Of a stretch of 64,000 bases of DNA, positions 45,101-57,070 are shown in pieces. Made by a program: the position numbers and the translations under genes. The notes under the pieces are model-generated. The model made no database searches, had not been told where the DNA came from, and saw only the letters and a list, made by a program, of their open reading frames with translations. Source of the DNA: Anseranas semipalmata (Eukaryota; Chordata; Aves; Anseriformes; Anseranatidae); the NCBI GenBank assembly GCA_013399115.1, contig VXAA01007177.1, positions 606,378 through 670,377 of the forward strand, given 5' to 3'. Position 1 is the first letter of the stretch. Each line of letters opens with the position of its first letter.

Positions 45101-48100
45101 TCAAGCACTGTAGCAATTGTATAGGGACAGTTGGAGCTGTCCTGATGATGAAAATACCTCAAGCCATTTTGCTCCAACTTGGTCTTGGAGGATGGTAGCA
45201 AATGCAAAACTCCTGATCCCTGCTGGTACAGGCATGTGTTCATTAGGGTAACTTTAGGGTAACTTGAAACTAGTTAGGCTGCTTCTGTCACTGCTATTAA
45301 AAGGATGGTCCAGACATCATTGCTCTGAGTGGCTAAAAATGACATCTAATTTCAAGAATACATGTATTAATATCCATTTCTTTTTTTTCTCTCTCTCTCG
45401 AGTATCGTGCTGAGCCCTCTTACATAAACATTTATATACGTATACATGTGTGTGTATGTTTATTATTAGCTATTACAGAATCTTTCAAAGTTTGCTGTAC
45501 TAAAAAAAAGTCTCATTTTTTAACATTTATATGATAGGCTTTTTATGATAGGATTTTAATTCCCCTGATTATCACAGCAGCATTTCTCTTCACTAGTCTA
45601 CTCCTGGTCTAAATTCATCTTGAATATGGGAGATCAGAAGTAGGTATACAGGATTTCAGATGGGGTTTCACCATGTCCAGTTCAACTGAATCAACAGCTT
45701 TCTGTCTCTAGGAGAAACATTATTTCTGCAATATTCTTAGGTACAAGAGCAAAGAGGAAAGATGTTCCATTCCAAAAGGTCAGATTGCATAATGTAATTC
45801 AACAGATAGTAGTAGAGGATATTGCTTGATACATTTTGAAAGCAACTCAGATAAATGAAGTCTAAGTACTGTAATGGACAGAATGTTAAATGTGTAAAAG
45901 GGACAGTGATAACATCTGTAATAACAAACATTTTAGTGCTCTAGCATTGGATCTATATGTAGGTATTATGGGACATTAAAAAAGTAAAATGCTTAGTTTA
46001 ATATTCAGTAAAACTTCTGATGATTAGCACTAGAAAACTATCATGCAGAGTAAATGTGAATATGTACCTAATTAAAGCGCCTAAGCAAAGAAAATACAAT
46101 TATATAACTGACATTGCTATCCTTTAAATACTAGTTATCCATGACTACGGATATGACCGTGACTTAGTAGGTGACAGAGCAAGACAGAGATCAGACTGAA
46201 CAGCTGAAGCCAATGAAAGCTCCTTTCTCTAATGGCTTTTGTAAGTCCTAAGTGTAAGCTAATATGCCAAGCACTGAATTCAACAATCACTTAGTGTCAA
46301 AACAATTTTGTATTTTCTATCAATAGTCCCTCTATTTCCTGTAATACTGTTATATTTCCTCATTTCAAAGTTTGATTAAATTGGTATTTTAAAGGGTACA
46401 GTGCAGTCCTTTAGTGGCAGTAATTAGAAGAATATAAATTACATTTATTTCTGTGAGAGTTGATTTTTAGACCTTAGTTTTGAGATCCATAGGCCAAGAG
46501 CTTTCATGATTGATTAACTAGAAAATTGTCTATGTCTGAGTCAATTACAATGAGAGACCTACTTACTTTGTTGTAGGAAGCTGTGGACTGGGTCCCTCCT
46601 CTCTTTGTGCTCAGGGAGCTGGGATGGAAAAGAAATCAAAAATATATTTTGTGAACTGAGAGGTACTGCTTCTTGTATATGCTAAACTCCAAAGGTGCTC
46701 TGGTTTAGGCTGTATTTTCCTTGGTCTAAGCTTCCTGTAAAAGAGAAAATAGGCAAGTTATAAACATGCCTATCTTCACTCTCAATGCTAGGAATGTCAG
46801 TTCTGTTCTGCCTAAAGAAACGTGCTGTTTGGCATAAGAACATGTTACCATAATTAAAAATCTGAGGCACTGTCTCTTTTTTTATTTTTTGGGTAAGTAA
46901 TAGTAACACTTGAACATAGAAGATTAGAGATCAGGAACTTTAGATTATGTTCATGGATCTGCCTCTGGCTGAATGCAAAACCATGAAGAAGAGTTACTTT
47001 CCTTCACAGTTGTGGATTAACTAGAGAAAGAAGCATTCCAAGAATCAGCTGCTCTGCCTTCACAGTTGTGGAGCGCCTCATATTTTTACACGTGGTGCTT
47101 CAAAACAACATAAAAAGTATTATTGGATCACATTTATTTTCAGCTGAGATTGGTCCTTGCACACTGAAACAACCAGGAACATTATGCTGCTGGCATAATT
47201 GTGTAAGTGGTCCATATACACCCAAAGTACATCGGGATCCTTTTGAAATGTCTTGCACTGCTAATGTACTGGGAATTACAAGATAAGTATTTAATGGCCA
47301 CAGAGCAAAGCTGAATTATTTTGGAATGTGAGCCAGATTTTTAAAATAATTAATAAATACAAAACCCACTAAAAGTTGGTGTAATTTAGCCTCATTGTTA
47401 TTTAGCCTCAATTAGCCTCATTGTTCAAATTGGATTAATTTGCTGTACAAAACTCATTTAAGCTCCAGGTTCTGATGTTAACAAAAATACTTCCTGTAAA
47501 ACACAAGTTCATTACAGAGAAAATGAATGAAGAGCGGAATTAAAGTGATTGCAGAAACTGAAATTGTGTCTGAAAGTCGTTAAGACTTGGACCAGTGGTG
47601 CCAAATGGTTTACTGAAGCTTTTAAGGTAGTGAACATCTTAATTCTCTATCTGTATGATGTCTAATACAAAAGGGCTCCTTCCACTGGGACTCTTAATCA
47701 TTGCAATTTATCTGCACTACTGAAAAAGGGAAGGGAAGGGAAGGGAGAAGATGCCAGCCATCGTTCAATGCTTGTAAAACATTGAAAAAAAATTGAAAAA
47801 AAAATTACCAAAGCCTTTGTTTTTCTCTTTTCTTTAAGTATGGAAATACTACCATTAATTGGAGTTAGTTACATTCATATACACCTAAGAAAAATTATGT
47901 GCCTTTGTTACTGAAGGGCATATTCAACAAATCTCTTCATTTCCTGCACTACTTGCTTAAGGCTGGAAAAATTGCTGTAATATCAGCTGCATTTTCACTG
48001 TGATGTGGCTGTTACTATAGTATGCAATATTAACCTGAAGAACTTGATGACTGACTTCAGAAGAATCTAGCTATAATTTAAATAAGGTTTTCATCTCTTC

Positions 48101-51100
48101 TTGATTGTGAAGGACTGCACTGATTACAGTGTCCACACAGAAGTAATATACAAACTAAATTGGGCTCAATTCTGCCAGGCCTTCTTCCTCATTCAGCAAA
48201 ACAGGACTAAAGCAGAGAACTTAGTTTCTTTTTCAGTTTAAGGTTTGGCAAAGCATTCACATATGATGAAGGTACTTTTGTGGTCTTATATTTACTGGAA
48301 ATATTAATACACATGATAAAGAAAAATGAATTTAATATTACTGTTTCTTCTGTGATTTCACTGTGCTTGTTAATATGCTGCAGTTTCAAGTATTGCCACA
48401 TATTGTGAACAAAACATTGGTTCTTAAATAAGGTAATATTCCATGTGACACCACAGGTAAAACCTCACTTGTTTTGTACAGATATTTGAAATCAGAATCT
48501 GTTAAAATCCCTCAGGCCAAATTAATGTTGCAACGAGTGGGCATAACTGCCTCGATGTCAATGATGCAGGCCCTGATATCTAAGCCTGGCAGGAAGAAGA
48601 AGATGCACAAAGAGAAATTTTAATGAATGCAACAGGGGCAATAGCATGAGGCACAAGGACTCTACTCAAACATGCCAAGCTGGACAAGATCGTGGCTCGG
48701 TATTAAATAAATTAGCAAACCTTGAAGTTGCTTTAACTTGTATGAGGAGCGTAGCAAAGATCAAACGAAGAACTCACAGTGGTAGTTCTGATTTTTTTCT
48801 TTTTTTTTTACAGCTTGATCTAGTTTGTCTCTTGTCGTCACTCTGCAGGGGAATACTAGAGAGCCTGGAAGTGACATGAGGGCAGCTGTAGCTTGGTCAC
48901 AGAGCTGCCAAAGGGAGGAGGTGGCTGCCCTCCTGAGGGCTCAGTCAAGAGCCACCGGTAATGAGCCTGAGGCTCAGAATTGAACGCAGAGCAGCAAGGG
49001 TTCCTGCACCAGCAGTTGTTGGATAACAGCACAAGAAGACATACAGGATTACCTTTTTTTTCAGACTAGGCTTAGCTTTAAAAATCGCTTGGGAACAAGT
49101 GCTCTGGCTTAAGGTAGCATGGCAAAAAGGAAATGAAATAACCCAGGGTGCCCTCCTTGCTCTACAGCAGTCTTGGGCTTGGATGGAAGCAGAATCTCTA
49201 ACTTTTAAAAGAGAATCGTAGGGATTGCTTTTCCTGGCTCAGCATCTTCCATAACTCTTTTTTAGGACATTGCATTTAGGACAATATTTTATCACATGAC
49301 AGTATATGGCAAATTATCTCATCATTTAATATATTCATCTATATTTGTTAATTATACAATGTCAGTCTCACTGTCCATGACATGAGCTTTGATAACTTGC
49401 CTAACACTTACTTGCCTTGACTTCCTTTCTTTATGAACCAAGTGATTACCACTATGTGGACAAAAAAAAAGGAAAAAAAGCATCATTTTAACCTTGTTTA
49501 ACCTAATGTGCCACAGCTGGCTGACTAGCCAGGGAAAGAAACTGCATCAGCAACCCACATGCCATACACACTCATCCTGGTGGGCTACAGCGTTCCTCTG
49601 CCGCCAATGATCACACACCTAGCCCTTAGTTTTGAGGAACATTTTACAGTGTATTTTTACAACTGAAGTGTTATTAGCCTTTCTTTAATAGGATTGCTGG
49701 TTTAATTTCTGACCAAAATAAATGGTCCATGTGAGTTAAGAGTTCGTTGCATGTCCTTAACTTACTGTATTATAAATACTATGCAGGCATCCAGAAATAA
49801 TAAAGGAAACACAGGGCTCCATCAGCCTTGAAAGCTTGCAGTCTTGATATTACACTCTTAGCTGCTTATTTCCTATTGCACAAAAAAACAGCATAATTAT
49901 CTAATAAGCCATTTTTCAAATGTTAATTCATTTTTAAAATTTGGAGTGATTTGTCAGCAAATCTCTCCTAGATATATCTGCATACTCTTAATTGATTTTG
50001 GGTGGAGGAAGAATACGTTTAAATACAAGTCAATCTAATTTCAGGCAAAAATCAATTATATTTTTTTATCACGTGTGTGTTCAGACTGAATAGCAATTTG
50101 AAGTCTTTGAAATGTTTTCTTATGCTTACTTAAAGAAAAGGTTATCAATTTGCATAAAAAATAAATATTGTGTTTTTCATTTTGTTGAACTATTGAAAAA
50201 TCCGTAATGGAATTTTCTGAAGAATACAGAGGTTGTCTGTAGTTTCCATGAAGACTCATATCTGGCAGTAAGATCTTTGTTAATTTTTGGTTGTATTTTC
50301 CTGGACTCATATTTTAGCACTGTATGTGGACTGTAATGATGTCACACAAACAAGTTACACCACTACTTTAAAGTGTTAACATTTAAATAGGAAGCCAAAA
50401 GCAATTATGGCATTTTGGAAATGTCTTCTTTATTTCAGAGCAAATTTAATCTCTTTCTAATGGCCAAAATCTACTTTTCATATTCAGTACAACCTACTGC
50501 TGTATTAGCTCCTGTACTATTGCCAAAGCAAAGAAATTATTAAAAATATTGAAAACCTTTCTTAGGTGGCAGTTTGTAAAACTCCTTCAGCATACTTTTC
50601 TAAAAATCAATTTTCTTCTGTGCTTGATCAGCATTTTAAAAGGAAAAAAAAAATTGTGAGGGCTGTTCCAGTCAGTGTTCATAGAACGAAAGAGTATACT
50701 ATGGAACTTTTGCTCTTTTTTTGTTTGTTTGCATAGACTTTATAGTGATGGATAGGTAAACTGTATGCCTACCAGTGATTCTGCATTGCTGACTTCATTT
50801 CTGTGATACACATAGCATTTTGCACTTCAACACTGCCTCTAACTGCGCAAGGTAGGAAAACTATTTATGTACATTTCTTGCAAGGAAAAAGTTAACATGG
50901 TTTCCTGAAGCAGTGAAGAAAAGGCCCATGAGGTAGATCTTTAATATAGTTTCAAAATTAAGTGGCTCATTGGTTTTCAGTATTCTTTTGCATTTTGGTT
51001 TGGCAGTAGGGTGAATTATTGGGAGACAATTTGACCTCTTCAAGTGTCCGTGCTAGCTATGCAAAATATGCTCAAATGGTTACAGCAAAAATGAGAGGCT

Positions 51101-51450
51101 GAATGAGAATCACTTGAAGGATAGCAAAAATTGTATTTTTATCATTGTAATTTTTCTCTGGCAGCTGAGCACTGGAATAAGCCTTTGAAAATGGCGGCTT
51201 TTAGCAAAATACCTGATTAGTGCTTTTAATAATACAAGCCAAAAATAATATTAAATAAGTGGTGAAAATTCTGCTCAATGTGAAAGAGAGGTAATGTTTA
51301 TTATAACAACGTTTTCAACTGATGTAAGATCCCCTGATCCATTACATATTACAACAGATACCACCAAAAGACACTATCCACACTGTATTTTACCTTTGAA
51401 AACTAATGGCCTGAAACTGCCAAGGTCTGAACTACCTCAATACTACCACC
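36111..51450. other. Intergenic region between DTD2 and NUBPL
   Basis: About 15 kb, mostly AT-rich. In mammals the single-exon receptor gene GPR33 lies between DTD2 and NUBPL. I see no ORF of GPCR size or composition on either strand. Minor items: a splice-acceptor-like site followed by about 190 bases and an A14 run (37077–37284), a GGGAA repeat (47728–47745), a slightly GC-rich patch near 48880–49020, and short tandem repeats near 38593 (TTG) and 47386. I support no gene here. Confidence 0.5.
47728..47745 (+). repeat. GGGAA repeat with G-quadruplex potential
   Basis: Four GGG runs separated by AA form a textbook G-quadruplex motif in otherwise AT-rich DNA. Confidence 0.7.
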
Positions 51451-51454
51451 TAAA

Positions 51455-51905
51455 TGAATAAGGACTATTCATGGAATTGTCAAGAACAAATTGTGTCAAA
51501 CTGATCTAATTTCCTTCCTCAACATGGTTACAAGCTTTGTAGACAGAAGAGAAGCGGTAGATGCTGCACATCTTAAAGCTTTAAACAAAACTCACAGGAT
51601 GTAAGGAACAGAAATGTGGTTTTGATGAAAGCTCTGTAGGATAGGTGTAAGCTGGTTGGAAAACCAAACCCCTAACGAGAACAATTAGCAGTGCTTCAAC
51701 ATTAATATTACAAAAACAATCAAGTGGCACTGGGCCCAGCTACATGTCTATTTGTTCTTTTAACTAATGACAGAAATGATGAACCAGAATATAGTCACTC
51801 TATTTGCAGATGACACAAACCATGGAGGGACCAAGATCCTGGCCAACCATTTTGGAGGTCAAGATCAGACTTTGAAATGGTACTGACAAACTGAAGAAAT
51901 GCCGC
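51455..51905 (+). mobile_element. CR1-type LINE ORF2 fragment with reverse-transcriptase motif
   Basis: The nucleotide sequence follows a CR1-family ORF2 as I know it: AAGAACAAATTGTGTCAAAC, TGATCTAATTTCCTTC, GGTTACAAGC, GTAGATG, AGCTTTAAACAAA, AAATGTGGTTTTGATGAAA, GCTGGTTGGAAAACCA, then TTTGCAGATGACACAAAC and CTTTGAAATGGTACTGACAA. Codons at 51803–51817 read FADDT, the reverse-transcriptase catalytic motif, followed by NHGGTK. Small deletions and stops mean it cannot encode a working enzyme. It runs directly into the NUBPL CpG island and is probably an old copy. Confidence 0.8.
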
Positions 51906-52188
51906 AGGGGAAAACCAACCAAAACAAACCAAACCACAACCACCAGAAAACGGCGGGGGTAGCGGGGACAAGCTGTGCGGAATAAGCCCCATGCCGCTCG
52001 GCACACACACAGCCACCCGCGGGGCCTCTCGCAGGCGGCGGGAAGGCGGCTTTGCCCCGCCACGGGCCGCAGCTGCCAGCCGGGGCCCCCCCGGCTCCGC
52101 GGAGCCCTCGGCCGCACGCCCGGCCTGCCCACGGAAGCCGGGCCGAGGCGATGTTTCCTTTCCTCCCGTCCGTAGCCACGCCCGGTGT

Positions 52189-52277
52189 NNNNNNNNNNNN
52201 NNNNNNNNNNNNNNNNNNNNNNNNNNNNNNNNNNNNNNNNNNNNNNNNNNNNNNNNNNNNNNNNNNNNNNNNNNNNN
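52189..52277. other. Assembly gap (89 N) in NUBPL exon 1
   Basis: An N run immediately upstream of the visible 3' end of NUBPL exon 1. Frame and length of the exon across it cannot be trusted. Confidence 0.95.
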
Positions 52278-52348
52278 GGAGGGCGCTGGCGGCGCCGCGG
52301 CGCCCTCCGGGCTGCGGGGCTTGCGCCGCTTCGTCCTCCGGCTCCGCG
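52278..52348 (+). CDS. NUBPL: NUBPL exon 1, 3' part (mitochondrial targeting region)
   Basis: The 71 bases after the gap end at GCG followed by a consensus donor GTGAGT. Exon 2 begins in phase 0, so the matching frame starts at 52280. It reads as an Ala/Arg/Pro-rich segment, then Ser-rich, ending SSSGSA. That composition suits a presequence, which in this protein directs import into mitochondria and is poorly conserved. The other two frames are more arginine- and leucine-rich but would need a different acceptor in exon 2. The start codon is in or left of the gap. An ATG at 52151 with G at -3 lies in the same frame only if the gap length is exact. Confidence 0.65.
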
Positions 52349-53581
52349 GTGAGTGAAGCGGGAGCTCCCCGCCCAGTGGGCCGGCAGCAGCGCGGCCGCC
52401 TGGCTCCGAGGCTTGGGGAGCCCCAGGGCAGCTTTGGGGGGCGCTGGGGGTGCCCCTTGGGGGAACGGGAGCGTGGGTTGGAGCTGGTGGGTCCTGGAGC
52501 GGCTGTTGTGGCTCTGCGGTAAAGCCCTGGCTGCGCTGAAGGAGCCTCCCCGCGGCAAGGTTTGGGGGGGCGTTAGCTGCCGGGCTCTAACGGTGCGGGT
52601 CGGCCTGGGAAAGCAGCCGGAGCAAGGGGAGGAAGATGAGGCTTTGTGCCTGGACCTCAGTTCATTTTGTAGAAGAAGTAAGTTTAGACTACCAGGTAGT
52701 AAACGGGATGTTGCCTGTAGAGATGCAAACTCCCATGTGCTACTCCATACTCCAAGCCCTGGGGCATGGAAGAGCTGCTGCGTGCCTGTTCTTCTAAAAA
52801 GTAGCTAACTGGGACTCGCTCCAGCCAAGCGGCACTTGTAGAGCTACAGGCACTGCCCGAGTGAGCACGCTGCTGGAAAGCTGCGGGTGCTCGACGGGCT
52901 CCTCGGCACTTGGTGTTTCTTTTCCTTTGCTATTAGCTATATTTGTTGTGCTTGCGGTAACTGCAATGTAAAAGACTGCTAGGTCCATCTGCCGCTTTAG
53001 CTGGTGGATTGGGTCGTAGTGGCTGTCGTTTTGATGATCTGGTGATGAAAATACAAATGGTCTCTGGCCAGCGTGTGTGTAGACTGTGGTGAAGTTACAG
53101 CTCATAAAAGTATATGTGTGGGTCACGATTTTGGCTTCAGGGATATTCAAGAAAAGAGGGGTTAAAAAGTTTCATTTTTAACCCTACTGATTGCGCTGAG
53201 AACCTTGAAAATCAAATAACCTGAAGCTGATTTTCAAAAGCCTCCAAATTATTGAATAGGGTTTCGGTTTAGTTTGCTGCAAGCCCTGATTCTTTTTTAA
53301 GGTTTAAGATTGATCATATTTAACTGTGTCTAAACCAAACGTCCTCTGGGGTCACTTTTAAGTAGGGCCCTTTCTTTCCAGCCAGCCTGGGTGTGAAGCA
53401 GGCTCCTTTGGGGAGACCCTGTGTGCAAAAAGTTTTTTTTGCACTAGTAATGAAATTATCTGGGAACGCGGGTTGGTTCATGCTTATACTTGTTAGCTTT
53501 CTCTGCAAAAACTGCAGGTTGGTACCACAACTGCAGCACAGTTTGGTGCATATGTGTTTCCTTGCTTTCTTTTTAAATTAG
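52349..53581 (+). other. NUBPL: NUBPL intron 1
   Basis: 1,233 bases from GTGAGT to the acceptor TTTTTAAATTAG. The first 300 bases or so are GC-rich, continuing the CpG island, and the rest is ordinary. No other feature supported. Confidence 0.8.
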
Positions 53582-53729
53582 TCCTCAAGCTCTAGGGATG
53601 AGGTTCTGCAAGACAAGCGTGCCCGGATCCTGTCCCGGGGGCTGCCAAAACAAAAACCCATAGAAGGAGTTAAGCAGGTGTTGGTCGTGGCTTCTGGAAA
53701 AGGGGGAGTTGGAAAATCAACAACAGCAG
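53582..53729 (+). CDS. NUBPL: NUBPL exon 2 (Walker A exon of the mitochondrial complex I assembly P-loop protein)
   Basis: NUBPL (Ind1) is a Mrp/NBP35-family P-loop NTPase of the mitochondrial matrix, needed for assembly of respiratory complex I, probably by delivering iron–sulfur clusters. The exon is 148 bases, phase 0 to phase 1. It encodes [20 protein letters not shown], then [19 protein letters not shown], then [26 protein letters not shown] is nearly identical to the human protein, and [10 protein letters not shown] is the deviant Walker A motif with the extra lysine typical of this family. The donor CAG|GTAAGA follows. Two other AG dinucleotides just inside the 5' end could act as alternative acceptors. 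Confidence 0.97.
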
Positions 53730-56700
53730 GTAAGATTTTTCTTATTTCTGTGCAATCTGTTGTATTTTTATTGTTTTGTAATAGATATATAAATATTTAT
53801 ATGCTAATGCGGTTTTTGAATTGCATTTGGCTGGCAGCAATAAAACCTGACAGATGACGAAATTTTACTTCAAGGCCTCAAAGAAGTGTGTTTTGATACT
53901 CTCTCCCCCTTCCCTCCCCGCCCCCACCTGGTATTATCTAAGTAACATCCAAGCTTTTTGTTGCAAAAAGCATAGCTTTTTTCAGATTTTTTACTTGTAT
54001 GCTTTATAACACTTTACAAGGAATATTTGGGCAGTTGTTGTGTAATCTTGTAATTAAGTCCCACTAACAGAGCCCTCAACCTCTGTGAAGTCCCATTGCA
54101 GCCACTGAAAATCCATACAGGTACAGAGGTTTTCGATTTAGGAATCATATTTGAAGTGGGTGCAAACTGAGCAGGCAGCTCTGAAATAATGTATTTGTAA
54201 TAGTGCAGTGCTGTCCTGGGACAGCCTGCTTTTTGGAGTTGAGAGTAAGCTATGGTGGAGGGGATTATGTGCTTGTGTAGTGATATTATTTCTCCTTCTC
54301 TAGCAGCTAAGGTGTACATGCACAATGCCCCACTGTCCTGTGGTGACATAGACATGTAGTATGCTAGTATTTGGAAGGTTTCAGCATCAGGTCACCATCC
54401 AGTCTTCTCAAGTACTTGATAAGACTTTTCATAATGAGAGGTGAAACACTAGTGATAAACCACACAAAGTGGTAAGAGCCTTATATGAAAGATTTATACG
54501 ATCTGAAGAGAAACCAGAGTATATGAATCATCTTGAACTCCTGACTTCTCTTACCCACACCATTAGCCTTTGAATTCAAGTTTTTCTAACTGTAGTTTCC
54601 TAGGTAATAGAACAAGATGGTACATGGGTTACTAGTACTGCATAAATTTGCTTGAAGTTAAACAAAGATGATGCTGAAGGTAAACATCTTTGAAAAGATC
54701 TCTCAAGTTCTATAAATTTGTTTAAAAATCTTTCTGTTACTCAGATTAGGAGAAAAACCATCCTTCAGTTTTGTGTTGTCTACTTAAACAATCTTCTGTT
54801 CATCTCCATTTGCTATGAACAATGCTTTGATGTAGTTCTTAATTTCTCATTTTGTAATTTGTATTTCAGCCCTGCTTGAAAAGGACTGGCTGGCTAATAA
54901 ATCCTAGAACATACAAACATGTTATCCATAGTAAGAGCAACTGTACTTTAAAGAGCTGTGAGTTCTTACCCATTCATTTAAAAATAAATCAGGATTCAAC
55001 AGGCATTAAATGAGAGAGCTGAAATGTATATGATCCATTCAAGTGTTACTGTATCGAACAGCCTGTTGTTAATGAATGCATTTATTTATAATATTGAGAA
55101 GAAAGAGGAGTCTAGATTCTTGTTTATTAAAATGAGAAAAAAATTAATGGTTCAGACGAACAACTGAAGATCAAGTAACTTGTGTGGAAAGAAGAAATAG
55201 AGGCTTCTGGGGAACATGTTTGGTGACAACTCCACTGACTCAGTTTGAGAGCAGGAGTAGAAAATGAAGGAGGGTGGTAATTAGAGGTGGTATATACCTC
55301 TTCATTCCTAAAGCACCACAGAAAATATTGTCAGTCTTATCTGCATATCTCTGAAAGAGTGTCAAGTCTGTTCATATTCTTTCCCCCAGTGGGTTTGTAT
55401 TTCAGTTGTTCCAGATCTCCCCTTCAGGATGAGTGGATATATACTTGGGTCAAGTTTGTCAGGGCCATTCTTCAACCTGTCATCGTATTTCTGTTGAATA
55501 ATTCTTTCTGCCTGTCACATATAGCTTTTGTATTATATTCTCTGTTGCTTCTTGCGCTTTTGAAATCAATGGAGTCTCTGATTACAGAATAAATTGTTTT
55601 ATAGGAAAAAGTGTTTTTCAGTCTGTGTTTAAATACTTTTGGTTGTTTTGGTATTTTTTGTCTAGTATGAGCTTTTTGTTTGTTTGATCCCTCTTTCCTA
55701 TGTTTGTAGTTCCTCTCTTTTACCAGTGTTCTGCTAGATTTCCTCAATCTAGATGAAGTCTCCCATTTTTTTTTCCTCCTCCCCTCTGTCCCCTCTTTTT
55801 GCATTAGTCTGAAGGTGAGAGCATTGTAGAAAATTGATCCTGGCATGAGAAGAGTTCAAAGTTTGGGCTTGAAAGAATACAAGTTTTCTATTTATTGAAA
55901 CTCATGTTGTTTTCAACTGTGGAAATGGGGGGAGAAATATAATGGCTGGTGTTCTTACAGTTTTTATTTCTTTGAACAGCAGCATTAACAACTACTGATA
56001 CTTTATCTTGGCCTTCTTCAGACATTTCCAGCAAAGGCTAATGGGATGAGATTTTTCATCAGTTCAGGAGAACTGATAAAGTCAACACATGGCCAAATGT
56101 ATCCTAGTCATTTCTTTTTTACTCTTGTATGTTTTTTATTCTGCAGGTAGGATGTACTGTTGTTGAAACTCACCCTTTCAAGGTAGAGGTCAAAATCCCT
56201 TTCTATTCTACCTGAGCAACCTCGACACAGGTTTGGGCTTTGGTGAGGGTGTTGATAATATTTGTTCACGGTTCTTTTCCAGGGCCAACGTCATGTTTTC
56301 TCATAATGGACCATCTTTACATGTTAAAATATTCTGATGACTAGTGAGATCTAAGTATTTAAAAGTTATCTTTCAGAAAGAGTTCATCTGAGTTATCTGT
56401 GGATATTTTATTGATGATGTAGATGAACTGTGCTACAAATGCAGATGCACTCAGCTGGCTCTGTATACATCTGATTTTGGGCCAAGCAGTTTTATTGGTA
56501 TCGTTAGCTCAACATTCTGTTAATTCAACTGTGCTATTCCTAGGGCCAGTTTGGATATGGAAGTTAAGTCCAAACTGATAAACCATCCCAGACTTGCGCT
56601 GACATCAAGAAGACTAACTCAGATCTCGCTGTGCTTCATTCTTGATACTGGCTGGCTGGTTTGGCACGGGCAGAGACTGTTTGCATTGTGCTATGAAGTT

Positions 56701-57070
56701 TTGGGGCAGTGAGGGAAGTATTGGACTTCTTGAATGTATGCCCTACCATCTTGCAGTCCTGATTATATTGGGACTTAATTGTGAGGGTCCATGTGAATGT
56801 TTAGGGTCAGGTTAGGGTCCCATGCTGCATCTCTAAACCCTCTTGGAAGTGGTGGTAATACAAAGACAACAGAGGATAATTATCAGCTGGGATTCAAAAG
56901 ACTGCGTTGTGTCCAGCTAGATATCCAGCTAATAAACTCAGGCTTTCCCACTATATTATTCCCACTGTCTTCTTTTCCTTTAGTAGTCAAATATCCTTTA
57001 TTGAAGAAGCATTGTGGATCGTACTTTAATTTTCACACATGATAGGGAAGAAGGCAGACGCATATAAAGC

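Larger units (their letters stand above)
51950..52640 (+). promoter_or_regulatory. NUBPL: CpG island, NUBPL promoter
   Basis: A sharp switch from AT-rich DNA to dense CpG at about 51950, with NUBPL exon 1 ending at 52348 inside the island. An 89-base gap (52189–52277) removes part of exon 1. It continues into a GC-rich first intron until about 52640. Confidence 0.75.

Noticed and set aside
46905..47000. Possible forward-oriented MIR remnant (GGAACTTTAGATTATGTTCA…GGATCTGCCTCTGGCTGA).
   Set aside because: The similarity is too weak and patchy by eye to support an entry.
55472..55846. 124-residue lysine/arginine-rich minus-strand ORF in NUBPL intron 2.
   Set aside because: The composition comes from a T/C-rich tract on the plus strand. 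No domain, and it lies within the intron of a well-supported gene.
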